A stretch of DNA of 61,204 nt from Lachnospiraceae bacterium (lineage in GTDB: Bacteria > Bacillota > Clostridia > Lachnospirales > Lachnospiraceae): positions 1 to 61,204 of the forward strand of contig QXWO01000036.1 in the NCBI GenBank assembly GCA_009911035.1, read 5' to 3'. A program made the position numbers and the translations under genes. Below the pieces are notes generated by a model, which was not told the DNA's origin, did no database searches, and worked only from the letters and a program-made list of their open reading frames with translations. This document shows, piece after piece, positions 18,865-27,473 of the stretch (the stretch's first letter is position 1; each line of letters opens with the position of its first letter).

Positions 18865-19962
18865 ATGAAACTAGGAATCGTAGGCTTGCCCAACGTAGGA
18901 AAAAGCACACTATTCAACTCACTGACAAAGGCAGGCGCAGAGTCTGCCAATTATCCTTTCTGCACCATTGATCCCAATGTGGGTGTGGTGGCAGTACCGG
19001 ACGAGCGGTTAAAGCTCTTGGGGGACATGTATCATTCTAAAAAAGTGACCCCTGCGGTGATTGAATTTGTGGATATTGCAGGGCTTGTGAAAGGAGCATC
19101 TAAAGGGGAAGGTCTGGGAAATCAGTTCCTGAGCAATATCAGGGAAGTGGACGCAGTGGTTCATGTGGTGCGGTGCTTTGAGGATGAAAATGTGGTTCAT
19201 GTGGATGGAAGCATTAGCCCTTTGCGGGATATAGAAACCATTAATTTAGAGCTGATTTTTTCAGACATAGAGATTTTAGATCGGAGGATTGCCAAGACAG
19301 GGAAAGCTGCAAGGATGGACAAATCCCTGGCTAAGGAGGCGGCCCTTCTGGAGGCTTTAAAGGCTCATCTGGAGGAAGGGAAGCTGGCGCGGAACTATGA
19401 GACAGAGGATGAAGATGAACTGGCCCTGTTGAATTCCTATAATCTTCTCACCTATAAACCCGTTATTTTTGCAGCCAATGTGGGGGAAGATGACCTTGCC
19501 AATGACGGCGCGGACAATAAGGGCGTGGAACAGGTGCGCAGCTTTGCAGCTGAAAGCGGCAGTGAGGTATTTCTGATCTGTGCCCAGATCGAGCAGGAGA
19601 TTTCGGAACTGGATGAAGAGGAAAAGGCAATGTTTCTGGAAGATCTGGGGCTTAAGGAGTCCGGGCTTGAGAAGCTGATCGAGGCAAGCTACCGTATTCT
19701 GGGGCTTCACAGTTTTTTGACTGCAGGGGAGGATGAGACAAGGGCATGGACCATCAAGCTGGGAACCAGGGCGCCCCAGGCAGCAGGAAAAATACATACA
19801 GACTTTGAGAGAGGCTTTATCAAGGCCGAGGTTGTCAATTATAAGGATCTGCTGGAACAGGGGTCTTTAGCGGCAGCCCGGGAAAAAGGTCTGGTAGGTA
19901 TGGAAGGAAAAGACTACGTGGTGAAAGACGGGGACGTGATCTTGTTCCGGTTTAATGTATAG
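18865..19962 (+). CDS. ychF: Ribosome-binding ATPase YchF
   Basis: A 365-residue Obg-related P-loop protein, the usual length of the family. It has G1 GLPNVGKST, G2/G3 region with FVDIAGLVKGASKGEGLGNQFL, an ATP-specifying region near PVIFAANVGE, a coiled-coil insertion and a C-terminal TGS-like domain (TAGEDETRAWTIKLGTRAPQAAGKIHTDFERGFIKAEV). The ATG at 18865 follows AAGGAGG and gives the family N-terminus MKLGIVGLPNVG. YchF binds ribosomes and hydrolyses ATP, with roles in stress responses. It stands alone, downstream of the integrase remnant and upstream of lgt. Confidence 0.97.
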   Translation: MKLGIVGLPNVGKSTLFNSLTKAGAESANYPFCTIDPNVGVVAVPDERLKLLGDMYHSKKVTPAVIEFVDIAGLVKGASKGEGLGNQFLSNIREVDAVVHVVRCFEDENVVHVDGSISPLRDIETINLELIFSDIEILDRRIAKTGKAARMDKSLAKEAALLEALKAHLEEGKLARNYETEDEDELALLNSYNLLTYKPVIFAANVGEDDLANDGADNKGVEQVRSFAAESGSEVFLICAQIEQEISELDEEEKAMFLEDLGLKESGLEKLIEASYRILGLHSFLTAGEDETRAWTIKLGTRAPQAAGKIHTDFERGFIKAEVVNYKDLLEQGSLAAAREKGLVGMEGKDYVVKDGDVILFRFNV

Positions 19963-19985
19963 TCTTGCAGGAGAATAAATAATAA

Positions 19986-20855
19986 ATGGAATTAATGGAT
20001 ATTGCATTTCCCAATCTGGGTATTTATCTTAAGAATGTGCCGAAAAGTTTTACGGTGTTCGGCTTTGAAATTGCACTTTACGGCGTGATCATAGGGATTG
20101 GCGTACTGGCAGGGATACTGATGGCGGAGAAGGTGGCGAAGAAGTCAGGGCAGGACTCTGACATGTATTGGGATTTTGCCATATATGCGGTTATCTTTTC
20201 CATCATCGGGGCGCGGATTTATTACGTGATTTTTGCCTTTGACCAGTATAAAAATAACCTGCTGGGTATTTTTAACATCAGGCAGGGCGGTCTGGCCATT
20301 TACGGCGGCGTGATCGCGGCCTTTGCCACCTTGTTTGTCTATGCAAAGGTGAAAAAACAGAATGCACTTTTGATGGCGGATACGGGAGTGGCCGGTCTGA
20401 TTTTAGGGCAGGCGATTGGAAGATGGGGAAATTTCACCAACAGGGAAGTGTTTGGGGAATATACGGACAATCTGTTTGCCATGCGTCTTCCGGCAGCGGC
20501 TGTGCGAAGCAGCGATATTTCCGAATCCATCGCGGAGCATATGTCGGAGGGGATAAACTATATTCAGGTGCATCCTACTTTCCTGTATGAAAGTCTCTGG
20601 AATCTTGGGATTTTGGCACTTATACTGCTGTATTGGAAGCATAAGAAGTTTGAGGGGGAGATTGCCCTTTTGTATTTGGGGGGATACGGTCTTGGACGGG
20701 TGTGGATCGAAGGAATCCGTACCGACCAGCTTTTTATTCCCCATACTGCCGTTCCGGTATCCCAGGCGCTGGCCGCAGCTCTGACGGCGGGGGCGATAAT
20801 TTGTGACATTATTGTCAGAAAAAGGCTGAAAGACAAGAAAATGAAAGAAGAATAA
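19986..20855 (+). CDS. lgt: Prolipoprotein diacylglyceryl transferase
   Basis: A 289-residue membrane enzyme that transfers diacylglycerol from phosphatidylglycerol to the lipobox Cys of prolipoproteins. About seven membrane segments are visible. The conserved motif GGLAIYGGVIAA is followed by GQAIGRWGNFTNREVFG (the HGGL/GRxGNFxNxE signature) and a late HPTFLYESLWN. AGGAGA precedes the ATG. It lies 23 bp after ychF. Its activity serves the several lipoproteins in this window. Confidence 0.95.
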   Translation: MELMDIAFPNLGIYLKNVPKSFTVFGFEIALYGVIIGIGVLAGILMAEKVAKKSGQDSDMYWDFAIYAVIFSIIGARIYYVIFAFDQYKNNLLGIFNIRQGGLAIYGGVIAAFATLFVYAKVKKQNALLMADTGVAGLILGQAIGRWGNFTNREVFGEYTDNLFAMRLPAAAVRSSDISESIAEHMSEGINYIQVHPTFLYESLWNLGILALILLYWKHKKFEGEIALLYLGGYGLGRVWIEGIRTDQLFIPHTAVPVSQALAAALTAGAIICDIIVRKRLKDKKMKEE

Positions 20856-20973
20856 AAGTTATTTTTTTAGAAGAAAGTAAAATGAATTTCATACCAATAT
20901 ATAGTGACGTAGGATTGGGCGACACACCAGATATGGTTATTGGTCGAAATAAAATAAAGTAATTGCTGTTTAT

Positions 20974-21007
20974 GCGCTTCGCAGAGGTCTGCGGGGCGCT
21001 TTTTTTT
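20974..21007 (+). terminator. Rho-independent terminator after lgt
   Basis: The stem GCGC-TT-CGCAGA / TCTGCG-GG-GCGC is followed by eight T. It separates the ychF-lgt genes from the mraZ-led dcw cluster. Confidence 0.85.
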
Positions 21008-21009
21008 GC

Positions 21010-21038
21010 TTGCGCTCCCCCATAATATGAGGTAGAAT
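21010..21038 (+). promoter_or_regulatory. Candidate sigma-A promoter of mraZ
   Basis: A -35-like TTGCGC (21010-21015) and a -10 TAGAAT (21033-21038) are 17 bp apart. The expected transcript start falls at the first of the AAGTGG repeats that follow. Confidence 0.55.
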
Positions 21039-21045
21039 GGACAAG

Positions 21046-21092
21046 AAGTGGTGAAAAGTGGGGAACAGTGTTACTTAAGTGGTAGAAAGTGG
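21046..21092. promoter_or_regulatory. MraZ-binding repeats
   Basis: AAGTGG occurs at 21046, 21056, 21077 and 21087, with a degenerate copy (CAGTGT) at 21066, giving a 10-11 bp period. MraZ proteins bind such short G-rich direct repeats upstream of their own operon. The array lies just downstream of the candidate promoter and 74 bp before the mraZ start, so repression of the dcw operon by its own first product is likely. Confidence 0.75.
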
Positions 21093-21165
21093 TAGATACT
21101 TCCCAAAACTTTTCGTGGCAGGCCATTTTTATCAAAGGCAGGATTAGCTGGAACGGGTGATGCAT

Positions 21166-21597
21166 ATGTTTATGGGTGAATACAACCATACAATAGATGC
21201 TAAGGGCAGACTGATCATTCCTTCCAAGTTCCGTGAGGCGTTAGGCGATGAATTTGTGGTGACAAAGGGAATGGACGGCTGTCTGTTTGTGTTCGATAAT
21301 TCTGAGTGGCAGGCCTTTGAAGCGAAGCTGCGTTCCCTGCCCATGATAGATAAAGAAGCAAGACAGTTTACACGTTACTTCTTAGCCGGCGCAGCCAGCC
21401 TGGAAGTGGACAAGCAGGGAAGAATCCTTCTTCCTGCGGTACTGCGTGAATTTGCGGACATCACAAAGGATGCAGTTTTGGTGGGAGTGGGGAATCGTGT
21501 GGAAATCTGGAGTAAGGACAGATGGGAAGGAACCATTACTTATCAGGATATGGAGGAGATTTCCAGACATATGATAGAGCTTGGAATCGGTATTTAA
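21166..21597 (+). CDS. mraZ: Transcriptional regulator MraZ
   Basis: A 143-residue protein made of two AbrB-like halves. The first contains YNHTIDAKGRLIIPSKFRE, the second SLEVDKQGRILLPAVLRE, the paired DxKGRxxxP motifs of MraZ. It binds DNA repeats in front of the dcw operon; AAGTGG repeats are present at 21046-21092. Several in-frame starts lie close together (21157 GTG, 21160, 21166 and 21172 ATG). 21166 gives the family start MFMGEYNH. It heads the dcw cluster. Confidence 0.95.
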   Translation: MFMGEYNHTIDAKGRLIIPSKFREALGDEFVVTKGMDGCLFVFDNSEWQAFEAKLRSLPMIDKEARQFTRYFLAGAASLEVDKQGRILLPAVLREFADITKDAVLVGVGNRVEIWSKDRWEGTITYQDMEEISRHMIELGIGI

Positions 21598-21604
21598 GGG
21601 GTGG

Positions 21605-21703
21605 AACTGTCCCTGAACGACTTTTCCTATTTCCTGGCTTTATCGTCCAATAGTGCCGCTTGAAAATCCTGCGGAGTATTGGGTAAGTTATTTCAGGACA
21701 GTT
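21605..21703 (+). promoter_or_regulatory. Structured mraZ-rsmH intergenic leader
   Basis: An outer stem pairs AACTGTCCCTGAA (21605-21617) with TTCAGGACAGTT (21692-21703), with one bulged base. An inner stem pairs CCAATA...CCGC (21647-21659) with GCGG...TATTGG (21671-21682). The structure ends a few bases before the AAGGAG of rsmH. There is no T run, so it is not an ordinary terminator. It could be an RNA control or processing element. Confidence 0.45.
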
Positions 21704-21718
21704 TCTTAAGGAGCGGCA

Positions 21719-22654
21719 ATGGCATTTGAGCACACATCTGTATTGCTTTTAGAAACAATAGATGGACTTTGCATTAAGCCCGGCGGCATTTACGTGGACG
21801 GCACCCTGGGAGGAGGCGGTCATTCCGAACGGGTGGCCGGAAAACTTGGGGAATCCGGACGGCTGGTGGGTATTGACCAGGATGAGGCAGCTATTTTGGC
21901 CGCCCGGGAAAGGCTTTCCGTTTTTGGAGACAAGGTCACGATTGTGAGAAGCAATTACCGGAATACGAAAGAAATTCTTTCCGGCCTCGGCATTACGAAA
22001 ATTGATGGTATGATACTTGATCTGGGCGTGTCCTCTTATCAGCTTGACACGGGAGAGAGGGGATTTTCCTATCGGTTTGACGCCCCTCTTGATATGAGGA
22101 TGGATGACCGGCAGAGCCTTACTGCCCGGGATATCATCAATAATTATGATGAGATGACATTATACCGCATCATCAAGGAGTACGGAGAAGATAAATTTGC
22201 AAAAAACATAGCCAGACATATTGTGATGGCAAGACAAAAGGGGCCTTTGGAAACCACAGGGGAATTAAACCAGGTCATAAAGGCCGCCATACCTGCCAGA
22301 ATGAGAGCGGAGGGAGGACATCCTTCTAAACGCACATTTCAGGCAGTCCGCATTGAATGTAACAGGGAACTGGAGGTGTTGAAAGAGTCTTTGGAAGATC
22401 TGATTGAGCTTTTAAATCCGGGGGGGAGGCTGTGTATTATTACCTTCCACTCGCTGGAGGACAGAATAGTGAAGACCGCCTTTAAACAGGCAGCCAACCC
22501 ATGTACCTGTCCGCCGGGATTTCCGGTCTGTGTCTGCGGAAAAGTAAGCAAAGGAAAAGTGATAACGGGAAGGCCTATCGTGCCGAAAGATGAAGAACAG
22601 AAGGAAAATTCAAGGTCAAAAAGCGCAAAGCTGAGGATTTTTGAAAAGGCATAA
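21719..22654 (+). CDS. rsmH: 16S rRNA m4C1402 methyltransferase RsmH
   Basis: A 311-residue SAM-dependent enzyme that N4-methylates C1402 of 16S rRNA. It opens with [15 protein letters not shown] and has the SAM-binding motif [13 protein letters not shown]. It continues with [41 protein letters not shown] and [14 protein letters not shown], all standard for MraW/RsmH. AAGGAG precedes the ATG. It is the second gene of the dcw cluster, between mraZ and ftsL. Confidence 0.97.
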   Translation: MAFEHTSVLLLETIDGLCIKPGGIYVDGTLGGGGHSERVAGKLGESGRLVGIDQDEAAILAARERLSVFGDKVTIVRSNYRNTKEILSGLGITKIDGMILDLGVSSYQLDTGERGFSYRFDAPLDMRMDDRQSLTARDIINNYDEMTLYRIIKEYGEDKFAKNIARHIVMARQKGPLETTGELNQVIKAAIPARMRAEGGHPSKRTFQAVRIECNRELEVLKESLEDLIELLNPGGRLCIITFHSLEDRIVKTAFKQAANPCTCPPGFPVCVCGKVSKGKVITGRPIVPKDEEQKENSRSKSAKLRIFEKA

Positions 22655-22681
22655 AAATTTGGTTAAGGAGACAAAAAACGA

Positions 22682-23158
22682 ATGGCAGTAAACACAGGAC
22701 AAAGGAGAGAAACTGCATATAGAAACCATGTTTATGTGCAGGGAAATACTGCCAGAAGATTGCAGGTAGTGCCCAGACAGGAACAGATGCCTGTAAAAAA
22801 AGTCAGCGCCAGGACCCGCAGGAACAGGGAACGGGCAAAGCATATGAATATTGCCACCGTGCTTTCCATGGCGGTAGCTATGGTGGCAGCAGCTTTCATA
22901 CTGACATGGTATCTGACCCTCCAGTCAGACATTACCAACAGCATAAAGCATATTTCAGCGCTGGAAAGCCAGCTCAATGAGATGAAGCTTGATAATGATG
23001 AGAACTACAGCAGGATAACAAGCAATGTGGATCTGGAAGAGGTAAAGCGGGTAGCGATCCAGGAACTGGGTATGCAGTATGCTAAGGAAGGCCAGATTAT
23101 AACCTTCAGCGGAGAAGGGAGCGATTATGTAAGGCAGACAGGTGACATCCCCGAATAA
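22682..23158 (+). CDS. ftsL: Cell division protein FtsL
   Basis: A 158-residue single-pass protein. It has a basic cytoplasmic N-terminus of about 60 residues, one membrane segment (ATVLSMAVAMVAAAFILTWYLTL), then an extracytoplasmic coiled coil (SDITNSIKHISALESQLNEMKLDNDENYSRI). Sequence conservation in FtsL is poor, so the call rests on topology, size and position between rsmH and the division PBP. It should form a complex with DivIB and DivIC at the septum. Confidence 0.85.
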   Translation: MAVNTGQRRETAYRNHVYVQGNTARRLQVVPRQEQMPVKKVSARTRRNRERAKHMNIATVLSMAVAMVAAAFILTWYLTLQSDITNSIKHISALESQLNEMKLDNDENYSRITSNVDLEEVKRVAIQELGMQYAKEGQIITFSGEGSDYVRQTGDIPE

Positions 23159-23172
23159 AGCAGGTGTGAGGA

Positions 23173-25407
23173 TTGAATAACAAAAAGAGACAAAGTAAGT
23201 TTACAATTAAAATGCAGAAGAAACTGATCGTAATGTTCCTGATGATATTGCTGGTTTTCATAGGACTTACTTACCGGCTGTTTGCCATCACAAGAGACAA
23301 TGGTGAGCAGTACAAAAAACAGGTTCTTTCCCAGCAGAGATACGACAGTAAGACCCTTCCTTACAGGAGAGGGTCTATACTGGATTCTAACGGAAGTATT
23401 TTGGCTACCAGCGAGAAGGTGTACAATGTGATTCTGGACGCAGTTGCCATATCGGAAAAGGAAGAATATTTGGAACCTACCCTTGAAGCCCTAAGAAGCC
23501 AGCTTGGAATCGATACGGGAGATGTGCGCACGTATATAGCGGAGAACAAGATGGTATCCCGCTATAAGGTTTTGGCAAAACGGCTGGAATATGAGCAGAT
23601 AGAAGGCTTTCTGGCTATGCAGAATGAAGAAGACTCACTGATCAAGGGGATCTGGTTTGAGGAAGAGTACAAAAGAACTTATCCGGGAAATACCCTTGCA
23701 TGCGATGTGATAGGCTTTACCACCAGCGACAATGTAGGTTCCTACGGGCTGGAAGAATACTATAATGATGTGCTCTCCGGGACGCCGGGGAGAGAGTATG
23801 GGTATCTTAACAATGATTCCAATTTAGAGAGAACTACTATACCGGCCCAGGACGGCAACAGCATTGTCACCACTATTGATATTAACATCCAGAACATTGT
23901 CGAAAAGCACCTTAAAAAATTTGACGAGGAATATAAGGACAATGCCCATGAGGGGAACGGCTCCCGGAACACGGGATGTATCATTATGGATGTGAACAGT
24001 GGGGAGATCCTTGCAATGGCAAGTTATCCCGTATATGACCTGAATAATCCCAGAAATACAGATAGTATGCTGGGGATGCCCTATATAGACGAGGACGGGA
24101 AAGTTACCGGGGAATATATCAATGCAGAAAATGTAAGCAGGCTGAATGATGACTCTGATTTGTTTTACAGGCATTTGAATGCACTCTGGAAAAATTACTG
24201 CATCAACGACACCTATGAACCGGGTTCCGTTTCCAAGCCCTTTACGGTGGCGGCAGGCATTGAGAGCGGAAGCATTACGGGAAATGAGAAGTATAACTGT
24301 GAGGGAAAACTCCATGTGGGAGATCACGATATCAAGTGCCATAACATATACGGGGATGGCGCTCTGTCTGTAGCGGAAGGGATAGAACGCTCCTGTAACG
24401 TGAATATGATGTATGTGGCAATGGCCACAGGGATTTCTACCTTTACAGAATTCCAGCATATTTTTAATCTGGGATTAAAGACCAATATAGATCTTGCAGG
24501 TGAGGCCAGGACGGCATCCCTTATCTTTAATGAAAACACCATGGGGCCGACAGACCTTGCCACCAACAGCTTCGGTCAGGGGTATAATGCCACTATGATC
24601 CAGATGATCACGGCATTTTGTTCCCTGATCAACGGCGGCTATTATTATGAGCCTCATATAGTCAAAAAAATTGTAAGCCCATCCGGGGCTACTGTACAGA
24701 ACATAGAGCCGAGAGTGCTGAAACAGACGATTTCCGAGACCACTTCCGCCAAAGTGCGGGAAATGTGCAATCTGGTAGTGTCGGGAGAAAACGGCACGGG
24801 CCATACGGCAAGGCCTGCCGGCTATATGATTGGCGGAAAAACAGGGACAGCGGAGACGCTGCCCAGAGGCAACAGGGAATATGTGGTGTCCTTTATGGGG
24901 TATGCCCCTGCGGATAATCCCCAGATTGCCATTTATGTGGTGGTGGACAGGCCCAACGTGCCCGGTTCCATCATGGACGATGCCAAATTTGCCACAAGGA
25001 TCGTGAGAAGTATTTTAACGGAAGTCCTTCCCTACAAAGGGATTTTCATGACAGAGGAACTTTCCGACAAAGAGCGGGAAGAACTGGAAGCTTTACAGAT
25101 TGAGATCATGACGCCTCCCGTGACAGGGCAGGAGCCGGAAGGCGAAGATGGAACGCCGGAAGGGGAAAACCCTGATGAAGCCACAGAAGAAGGAGCAGAA
25201 GGAGAGGGAGGGGAAGATGTACAGACGCCAGCAGAACCGGTATGGAAAAGCTTTCCCATAGATCCGGAAACCGGATATGCGGTGGATCCTTCCACGGGTG
25301 CCTTTGTGGATCCTGTCACAGGAGCAGTCCTAGGGGGAAGTTTTGAGGGCGGTATGAGTGCGGGACCGGAGGCAAGTCCTTCGCCTTCACCGGAAACACA
25401 GCAGTAA
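23173..25407 (+). CDS. Class B penicillin-binding protein (FtsI/SpoVD family), intact
   Basis: A 744-residue D,D-transpeptidase that cross-links septal peptidoglycan. One membrane anchor (LIVMFLMILLVFIGLTYRLFAI) is followed by the dimerisation domain (LPYRRGSILDSNGSILA) and the transpeptidase domain. The active-site motifs are all present: GSVSK (Ser nucleophile), SCN in IERSCNVNMM, and GGKTGTAE. The start is TTG at 23173, close to GTGAGGA. The last 100 residues are an acidic Glu/Pro/Gly tail, not a PASTA domain. It lies 14 bp after ftsL and is followed by a strong hairpin-T run, then by a second PBP gene that is interrupted. It is the likely vegetative septal PBP. Confidence 0.93.
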   Translation: MNNKKRQSKFTIKMQKKLIVMFLMILLVFIGLTYRLFAITRDNGEQYKKQVLSQQRYDSKTLPYRRGSILDSNGSILATSEKVYNVILDAVAISEKEEYLEPTLEALRSQLGIDTGDVRTYIAENKMVSRYKVLAKRLEYEQIEGFLAMQNEEDSLIKGIWFEEEYKRTYPGNTLACDVIGFTTSDNVGSYGLEEYYNDVLSGTPGREYGYLNNDSNLERTTIPAQDGNSIVTTIDINIQNIVEKHLKKFDEEYKDNAHEGNGSRNTGCIIMDVNSGEILAMASYPVYDLNNPRNTDSMLGMPYIDEDGKVTGEYINAENVSRLNDDSDLFYRHLNALWKNYCINDTYEPGSVSKPFTVAAGIESGSITGNEKYNCEGKLHVGDHDIKCHNIYGDGALSVAEGIERSCNVNMMYVAMATGISTFTEFQHIFNLGLKTNIDLAGEARTASLIFNENTMGPTDLATNSFGQGYNATMIQMITAFCSLINGGYYYEPHIVKKIVSPSGATVQNIEPRVLKQTISETTSAKVREMCNLVVSGENGTGHTARPAGYMIGGKTGTAETLPRGNREYVVSFMGYAPADNPQIAIYVVVDRPNVPGSIMDDAKFATRIVRSILTEVLPYKGIFMTEELSDKEREELEALQIEIMTPPVTGQEPEGEDGTPEGENPDEATEEGAEGEGGEDVQTPAEPVWKSFPIDPETGYAVDPSTGAFVDPVTGAVLGGSFEGGMSAGPEASPSPSPETQQ

Positions 25408-25426
25408 ATAGATTTTAAACGAATAA

Positions 25427-25477
25427 CCTCATGGAAAGGGTAATAAATTATAACAATACCTTTTCTATGGGGTTTTT
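25427..25477 (+). terminator. Terminator or attenuator touching the second PBP start codon
   Basis: A 16-bp stem (CCTCATGGAAAGGGTA pairs, with a few G-U pairs, with TACCTTTTCTATGGGG) has a 14-nt AT-rich loop and is followed by five T. The ATG of the split PBP comes immediately after the T run. Its only ribosome-like bases (GGGG) are inside the stem. It should both end transcription from the upstream division genes and mask translation initiation. Confidence 0.75.
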
Positions 25478-26584
25478 ATGATTAAAAATAAAACCAGCAA
25501 CAGAAAAAAAGTCGTTGTCATATTTTTCGCATGTCTTGTGCTGTTTTTGATTTTAATAGGAAGGCTGGTGTATCTGATGGTAGTCCAGTCGGACCATTAT
25601 TCGCAAATGGCCCAGGATCTCCACGAGAGGGAGCGGAGCATTAAAGCGGCCCGGGGGAGGATACTGGATGCAAACGGGACGGTGATTGCAGACAATAAAA
25701 CTGTCTGTACCATTTCAGTGATACATAACCAGATCAAAGAACCGGACAGAATCGTGGAGGTATTAAGCAGGGAGCTTGATCTTTCCGAGGAGTATGTGAG
25801 AAAAAGGGTGGAGAAGTATTCCTCCATAGAGAGGATCAAAAGCAATGTGGATAAGGAAAAAGGGGATGCCATACGGGCCTACAATCTGGAAGGAGTGAAG
25901 GTGGATGAAGACTACAAACGCTATTATCCTTACGACAGCCTTGCCTCCAAGGTACTAGGCTTTACTGGAGGAGACAATCAGGGGATCATAGGGCTTGAGG
26001 TAAAATACGAAGAGTACTTGAAGGGGCAGGAGGGAACCATTCTTACCATTACTGATGCCAGAGGAGTGGAGATTGACGCTGCAGGAGAGCAGAGAATTGA
26101 CCCTGTGCCGGGAAATGACCTTTATATCAGTCTGGACATGAATATCCAGAGTTACGCCACCCAGCTCGCCAGACAGGTAATGGAGACAAAACAGGCAGAG
26201 CGGGTGTCCATTCTGGTGATGAATCCCCAGAACGGGGAAATTATGGCTATGGCGGATGTGCCGGAATTTGACTTAAACCATCCTTACGACCTGCCGGAAG
26301 ATGCTAGCACACAAAACCTTACAGAAGAAAAAAAACAGGAACTGCTGAACCAGATGTGGCGCAACGGCTGTATTAGTGACACCTATGAGCCGGGCTCCAC
26401 CTTTAAGATCATCACAGCCGCGGCCGGGCTGGAGGGCGGCGTAGTGACGACCCAGGACCAGTTTAGCTGTCCGGGCTATATTATGGTGGAAGACCGGAGG
26501 ATACGGTGCCACAAAACCACCGGACATGGGGCGGAAAATTTCATCCAGGCCACCATGAATAGCTGTAACCCGGTGTTCATGTAA
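25478..26584 (+). CDS. Class B PBP (SpoVD/FtsI family), N-terminal part of a split gene
   Basis: The 368 codons encode a membrane anchor (VVVIFFACLVLFLILIGRLVYLMV), the dimerisation domain (AARGRILDANGTVIAD), and the transpeptidase domain as far as GSTFK (Ser nucleophile) and SCN in MNSCNPVF. Reading then enters foreign sequence and stops at 26582-26584 after one extra codon. The rest of the gene, with the third motif, is at 31520-32173. Joining through the shared 15-bp repeat gives 1,731 nt, a single 576-residue protein. The gene product alone lacks the KTG-region strand and cannot be an active transpeptidase. SpoVD is favoured over FtsI because an intact PBP precedes it, but this is inference. 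Confidence 0.92.
   Translation: MIKNKTSNRKKVVVIFFACLVLFLILIGRLVYLMVVQSDHYSQMAQDLHERERSIKAARGRILDANGTVIADNKTVCTISVIHNQIKEPDRIVEVLSRELDLSEEYVRKRVEKYSSIERIKSNVDKEKGDAIRAYNLEGVKVDEDYKRYYPYDSLASKVLGFTGGDNQGIIGLEVKYEEYLKGQEGTILTITDARGVEIDAAGEQRIDPVPGNDLYISLDMNIQSYATQLARQVMETKQAERVSILVMNPQNGEIMAMADVPEFDLNHPYDLPEDASTQNLTEEKKQELLNQMWRNGCISDTYEPGSTFKIITAAAGLEGGVVTTQDQFSCPGYIMVEDRRIRCHKTTGHGAENFIQATMNSCNPVFM
26563..26577 (+). repeat. Left junction repeat (attL-like core)
   Basis: CTGTAACCCGGTGTT, identical to 31528-31542. Similarity extends imperfectly to both sides (ATGAATAG before it here, GTGAACAC at the right end; CAT versus TAT after it). It encodes CNPV(F) of the PBP SxN motif. The crossover probably lies inside it. 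Confidence 0.9.
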
Positions 26585-26603
26585 ATCACATCAAAATCAC
26601 ATC
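26583..26603 (+). repeat. Tandem 11-bp repeat next to the left junction
   Basis: AAATCACATC occurs at 26583-26592 and again at 26594-26603, beginning 5 bp inside the left end of the element. Such short repeats could be recombinase-binding arms; no equivalent was found at the right end, where the recombinase coding sequence runs into the repeat. Confidence 0.45.
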
Positions 26604-26678
26604 CAATACCCTGCCCTGGGGGGGCGTTTTAGGTTCGCCGTCCCAAGTCCTGCTTTGCATTCTCCGGAATACTGCCTG

Positions 26679-27473
26679 TTATCCTAAAATCGCCTTGTCA
26701 TCGGCAAAAGCTTCCCCACTGGCTTCCTCAAACTTGCGCAGTAAGTCGGAGACAGTAAGTTTTTTCTTTTCCTCTCCCTTGATATCCAGAATGATTTTTC
26801 CATCCATCAGCATGATCAGACGGTTTCCGTGGGTGATGGCATCCTTCATATTGTGGGTGATCATCAGGGTCGTTAAGTGGTCTTTGCTGACAATATATTC
26901 AGTGGTTTCCAGAACCTTTGCTGCAGTCTTTGGGTCCAGTGCGGCGGTGTGCTCATCTAAGAGCAGAAGCTTTGGCTTTTGCAGGGAGGCCATCAGCAGG
27001 GTCAATGCCTGCCGCTGTCCGCCAGAGAGAAGGCCCACCTTTGTGGTAAGCCGGTTTTCCAGCCCAAGCCCCAGTATCTTTAACAATTCCCTGTATTCTT
27101 CCCGCTCTTTCTTGGTGATGCCGATGCGTAGCGTGCGGCGGCTTCCCCGGCGTCTGGCAAGGGCAAGGTTTTCCTCAATGCCCATGGTAGCGGCGGTTCC
27201 GGTCATGGGATCCTGGAATACCCGGCCAAGGAATTTGGCGCGCTTATGTTCGGGAAGTCTGGTGACATCTATCTTGTCAATAAGGATCTGCCCCTGATCA
27301 ACCGGCCAGGCGCCTGCAATGGCATTCATCATGGTGGACTTGCCTGCGCCGTTGCCTCCGATGACGGTAACGAAATCCCCGTCTTCTAAAGTCAGGGAAA
27401 AATTATCCAGCGCTAGTTTTTCGTTGATTGTGCCGGGATTAAATACTTTTGTAACGTTTTTGATTTCAAGCAT
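26679..27473 (-). CDS. ABC importer ATP-binding protein (element cargo)
   Basis: A 264-residue ATPase with Walker A GGNGAGKST, signature LSGGQRQAL and Walker B LLLLDEHTAALDP. The DEHTAALDP variant (His in place of Pro) is typical of ATPases partnered with ABC_sub_bind (PF04392) lipoproteins, such as the TrpXYZ-type importers of streptococci. Its start overlaps the permease stop by 8 bp, showing translational coupling. It is the last gene of a minus-strand operon (lipoprotein, permease, ATPase) carried by the element inside the PBP gene. Confidence 0.93.
   Translation of the reverse strand: MLEIKNVTKVFNPGTINEKLALDNFSLTLEDGDFVTVIGGNGAGKSTMMNAIAGAWPVDQGQILIDKIDVTRLPEHKRAKFLGRVFQDPMTGTAATMGIEENLALARRRGSRRTLRIGITKKEREEYRELLKILGLGLENRLTTKVGLLSGGQRQALTLLMASLQKPKLLLLDEHTAALDPKTAAKVLETTEYIVSKDHLTTLMITHNMKDAITHGNRLIMLMDGKIILDIKGEEKKKLTVSDLLRKFEEASGEAFADDKAILG

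Noticed and set aside
26695-27297. Plus-strand 200-codon open frame across the cargo ATPase
   Set aside because: It is the complement of a clear ABC ATPase with all motifs; Ser/Arg-rich shadow.
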